A program made the translations under genes and the position numbers. A stretch of DNA of 64,000 nt from Tomocerus qinae (Eukaryota > Arthropoda > Collembola > Entomobryomorpha > Tomoceridae), in assembly GCA_020055645.1 (NCBI GenBank), contig CM034547.1, positions 3,844,001 to 3,908,000 of the forward strand, given 5' to 3'. The notes beneath the pieces are model-generated. The model saw nothing but the letters and a program-made list of their open reading frames with translations. It ran no database searches and was not told the origin of the DNA. Positions within the stretch are counted from its first letter, which is position 1, and each line of letters starts with the position of its first letter. Of this stretch, positions 61,722-64,000 are shown piece by piece.

Positions 61722-62415
61722 GTAGATTTAAGATTTATTTAATCCACTTTTGTCACTTATGTTATTAATTTTTAATTTCATTACAATTGACTGATACAAA
61801 AATTAGTCGTTCTTAATTTTTTGCGTGAAGCTACGATATTATACTTCGAAACATTCTCATTAAGAAAAGCTAGTCTTAGCTTTAGTCGTAAATGAGGATA
61901 AAAAGGGTTTAGAAGAATTCATAAGAATTGAATTCTAAAATTCTTGATTTATATTATAGAATTTGGTTCATAGAATTTATATATATTCATTGCATTTCTG
62001 AAATAATATTGTGCCTGTTTTTTATTGTTTTTTCCCTTAAAATATGCACATTAAATAGGCAGTAGTAGTAAACTAGACAATATTATTTTGTATTTGTTTG
62101 TATATACAGCAGTATTCGTTTACTTTTTATTTTTATTTTACTAGTCACTAGTGGCCTTATTGGATTTCCACTGCAATTTGTCATTGATGGGCTAAGTTTT
62201 ATGGTTCATAATTGGCAAACGTGGCATAACATTTTGCTAAATGTGAAGTTTTATTTTATCGTCATTAATAGTTTATCCGTCTTTATGTATTGGATTACTA
62301 AATATATAAATATGCTATTTTTATTGTGATTCAAATCTAAACATTTTTGTAACCTATATAGTCAGCTTGTATTGAACACGGTAAAAAACATTCTGTTAGT
62401 TTATAAATTAGTAAG

Positions 62416-62519
62416 ATGACTCATTGGTATCCAAATCCAGACTACTTTATGGATCCAATGCTTCCTTTTGATATGAGCAATCGCCACTACGGCTCCGACT
62501 TCAATGTAGAAGATCGAAT
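62416..62519 (+). CDS. PICK1: PICK1 candidate first exon 1b
   Basis: ATG-initiated, 34 codons plus two bases. The donor is CGAAT|GTAATA, phase 2. Joined to 63672 it reads DFNVEDRM-GLKITSGTV. The N-terminus (MTHWYPNPDYFMDPMLPFDM) is aromatic and acidic. It has the same splice phase and the same codon split (AT|G) as exon 1c. Confidence 0.65.
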
Positions 62520-63107
62520 GTAATAATTTTGTTGATTTTGTTTTATAATTTGCATTTGCTTGAAAAGCATGATTTAGATTTAACTATAAGTTATCGTAAT
62601 GCTTGAACAACTCTCCATTATTTTATTTATTTAATATTAATTCTAATAAAAAAGCCAAGAGGTTTGTAGGAAATTAGATTTGTGCTTTTTTGGCAGGGCA
62701 GGTTTATAGGCAGTTTAGTGAATGAGGACTTTTTTTAGGATTTTATTCTATGCCCTTGATAAGTGTATTGCACTGTTCAGTCAGGTATTTTTACAGACCT
62801 CACTTTTAGAAAAATATTTGATAGAATTTCAGCATTGATATGTCATGGCTTCAACTTTTATGAATTAATTGGCTTTTAAGTACCAAACAATAGTAAGTAC
62901 AACACTTAATAAATAATAATATTAATAATAGACACATTGTAGATAGTTTCGTCGTTTCGTGTGTTTAAGTAAAATTGGCTGTGTATATGTAACAATTATT
63001 ATGGCCTAATGATAACAATCTATATAGATATGGATAAATGCAGCAGGATATGGTTGGATAAAATATACAGAGTAAACCATATTATAATTATTAAAATAAA
63101 TAAATAA

Positions 63108-63286
63108 ATGTATAGAAGTATCGCCGGAAATGCGGTTAGGAGTGGGAGTTCGACCGCAACTGATTTCATAGGAACGTGTCCACTACTGTCTCCTATGGAA
63201 TGTTATACTAATTTTGATTACCAGCATGTGAGGCATGTCGATGTTGGTTATTCTGCCAGTGTACTACAGTCTCTACATGATGACAT
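63108..63286 (+). CDS. PICK1: PICK1 candidate first exon 1c
   Basis: ATG-initiated, 59 codons plus two bases, ending GATGACAT|GTAAAT, phase 2. Joined to 63672 it reads VLQSLHDDM-GLKITSGTV. It encodes a longer Ser/Gly-containing N-terminus. It lies only 385 bp before the PDZ exon. Confidence 0.6.
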
Positions 63287-63671
63287 GTAAATATTATGTG
63301 TGTGTAGTTAGATTTTCGTACAAGTTGGCCAATGTTAGTAGAGTTAGTTGATTGTGTATTCCGACAGACTAGATTGTTTGATACTTCACTGCTTTAATTG
63401 GGTTTTGTTGCGATGTGAATGTTGTATTATGTGTGTGTGTGACCTGACTCTGTGTAGTCCTACAATTACATTTAGGTAGATAGATTAGATTTCTGTAAAC
63501 CACCAGCTAGAGTAACAGTATGTATAAAAATATAAAGTCTAGCACTCTCTTGGAATATTGGTACTTTGTCTTATTCAATTATTAACAAAATGCTTTTTAA
63601 TTATTTGGACCTTAGTTCTGTAATAATAATATTGTCTGACTAAATACATTTTATAAAATGTTCATTTTCAG

Positions 63672-63915
63672 GGGGCTAAAGATAACATCCGGCACTGTGA
63701 CAATTACCAAAGATGAAAATACAAATATGATTGGTATTAGTATTGGGGGTGGTGCACCAAACTGCCCTTGTCTATATATTGTGCAAGTGTTTGATAACAC
63801 TCCGGCTTGCAAAGAAGGAACTTTACAGAGCGGAGACGAGATTACTGGCGTCAACAGCAATTCTATGAAGGGTAAAACTAAAGTAGAAGTTGCCAAAATG
63901 ATCCAGAGCATTAAA
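63672..63915 (+). CDS. PICK1: PICK1 PDZ-domain exon (gene continues beyond the window)
   Basis: Acceptor TTTTCAG, donor ATTAAA|GTAAGT (phase 0), 81 codons after completing the split codon. It encodes most of a PDZ domain: GTVTITKDENTNMIGISIGG contains the carboxylate-binding loop, followed by CPCLYIVQVFDNTPA, GDEITGVNSNSMKGKTKVEV and AKMIQSIK. This is diagnostic of PICK1, a peripheral membrane scaffold with a PDZ domain followed by a BAR domain that handles receptor and transporter trafficking. The BAR exons lie to the right of the window. Confidence 0.95.
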
Positions 63916-64000
63916 GTAAGTTTGATCACTATTTTTTACACAGTCATTGAAATAAGTTTCATTTTTATATTTCGAAATTCAAATTATTGATTTTGTTATT
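63916..64000 (+). other. Start of the next PICK1 intron
   Basis: Begins GTAAGT and runs to the window edge without an acceptor. Confidence 0.8.

Overview
This is a nuclear window from an AT-rich arthropod genome, most likely a hexapod or other pancrustacean. The genes are split by spliceosomal introns. There is a chemoreceptor of the arthropod gustatory receptor (7tm_7) type, a halfway/singed-wings-2-like leucine-rich-repeat membrane protein, a DAG lipase, a GAPR-1-like CAP protein and the 5' end of PICK1. No prokaryotic features are present. The species cannot be fixed from the sequence alone. Exon joins were worked out by hand from GT/AG sites and reading-frame continuity; no transcript evidence was available.

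Layout. 1-115: 3' part of a gustatory-receptor-like exon. 1419-2613: a large foldback element carrying a nested MITE. 3191-3862 (-): a small signal-peptide plus single-pass membrane protein. 4294-5188: two adjacent TTAA-flanked foldback MITEs. 6728-8262 (+): a complete three-exon gustatory receptor. 8263-21491: a gene-poor stretch with a truncated MITE, a perfect palindrome and a second copy of the 504-bp MITE. 21492-43841 (+): a seven-exon LRR type I membrane protein whose first intron is 15.4 kb. Tail-to-tail with it, 45005-48590 (-) is a twelve-exon diacylglycerol lipase (DAGL-beta type). 50832-51466 (+) is a small single-pass protein. 52105-53914 (-) is a seven-exon CAP/GAPR-1-like protein. 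54116-54356 is a Mutator-type MITE with a 9-bp target duplication. 56617-57437 (+) is a short protein built around a single TAZ1 zinc finger. 61672 to the right edge (+) is the start of PICK1, with three candidate alternative first exons all splicing in the same phase to the PDZ exon.

The most interesting object lies in intron 1 of the LRR gene (27684-30537). It is a 2.85-kb DIRS-like element with 166-bp inverted terminal repeats and an internal complementary region that equals the reverse complement of the two outer ends joined together. This is the arrangement used for circular DIRS replication intermediates. It encodes a spliced gag-like/tyrosine-recombinase fusion (about 582 residues), and I see no reverse transcriptase, RNase H or methyltransferase. 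It is either a non-autonomous derivative or an RT-less lineage. The other genes do not form one pathway. They are ordinary neighbours in alternating orientations, with transposon relics filling introns and spacers.
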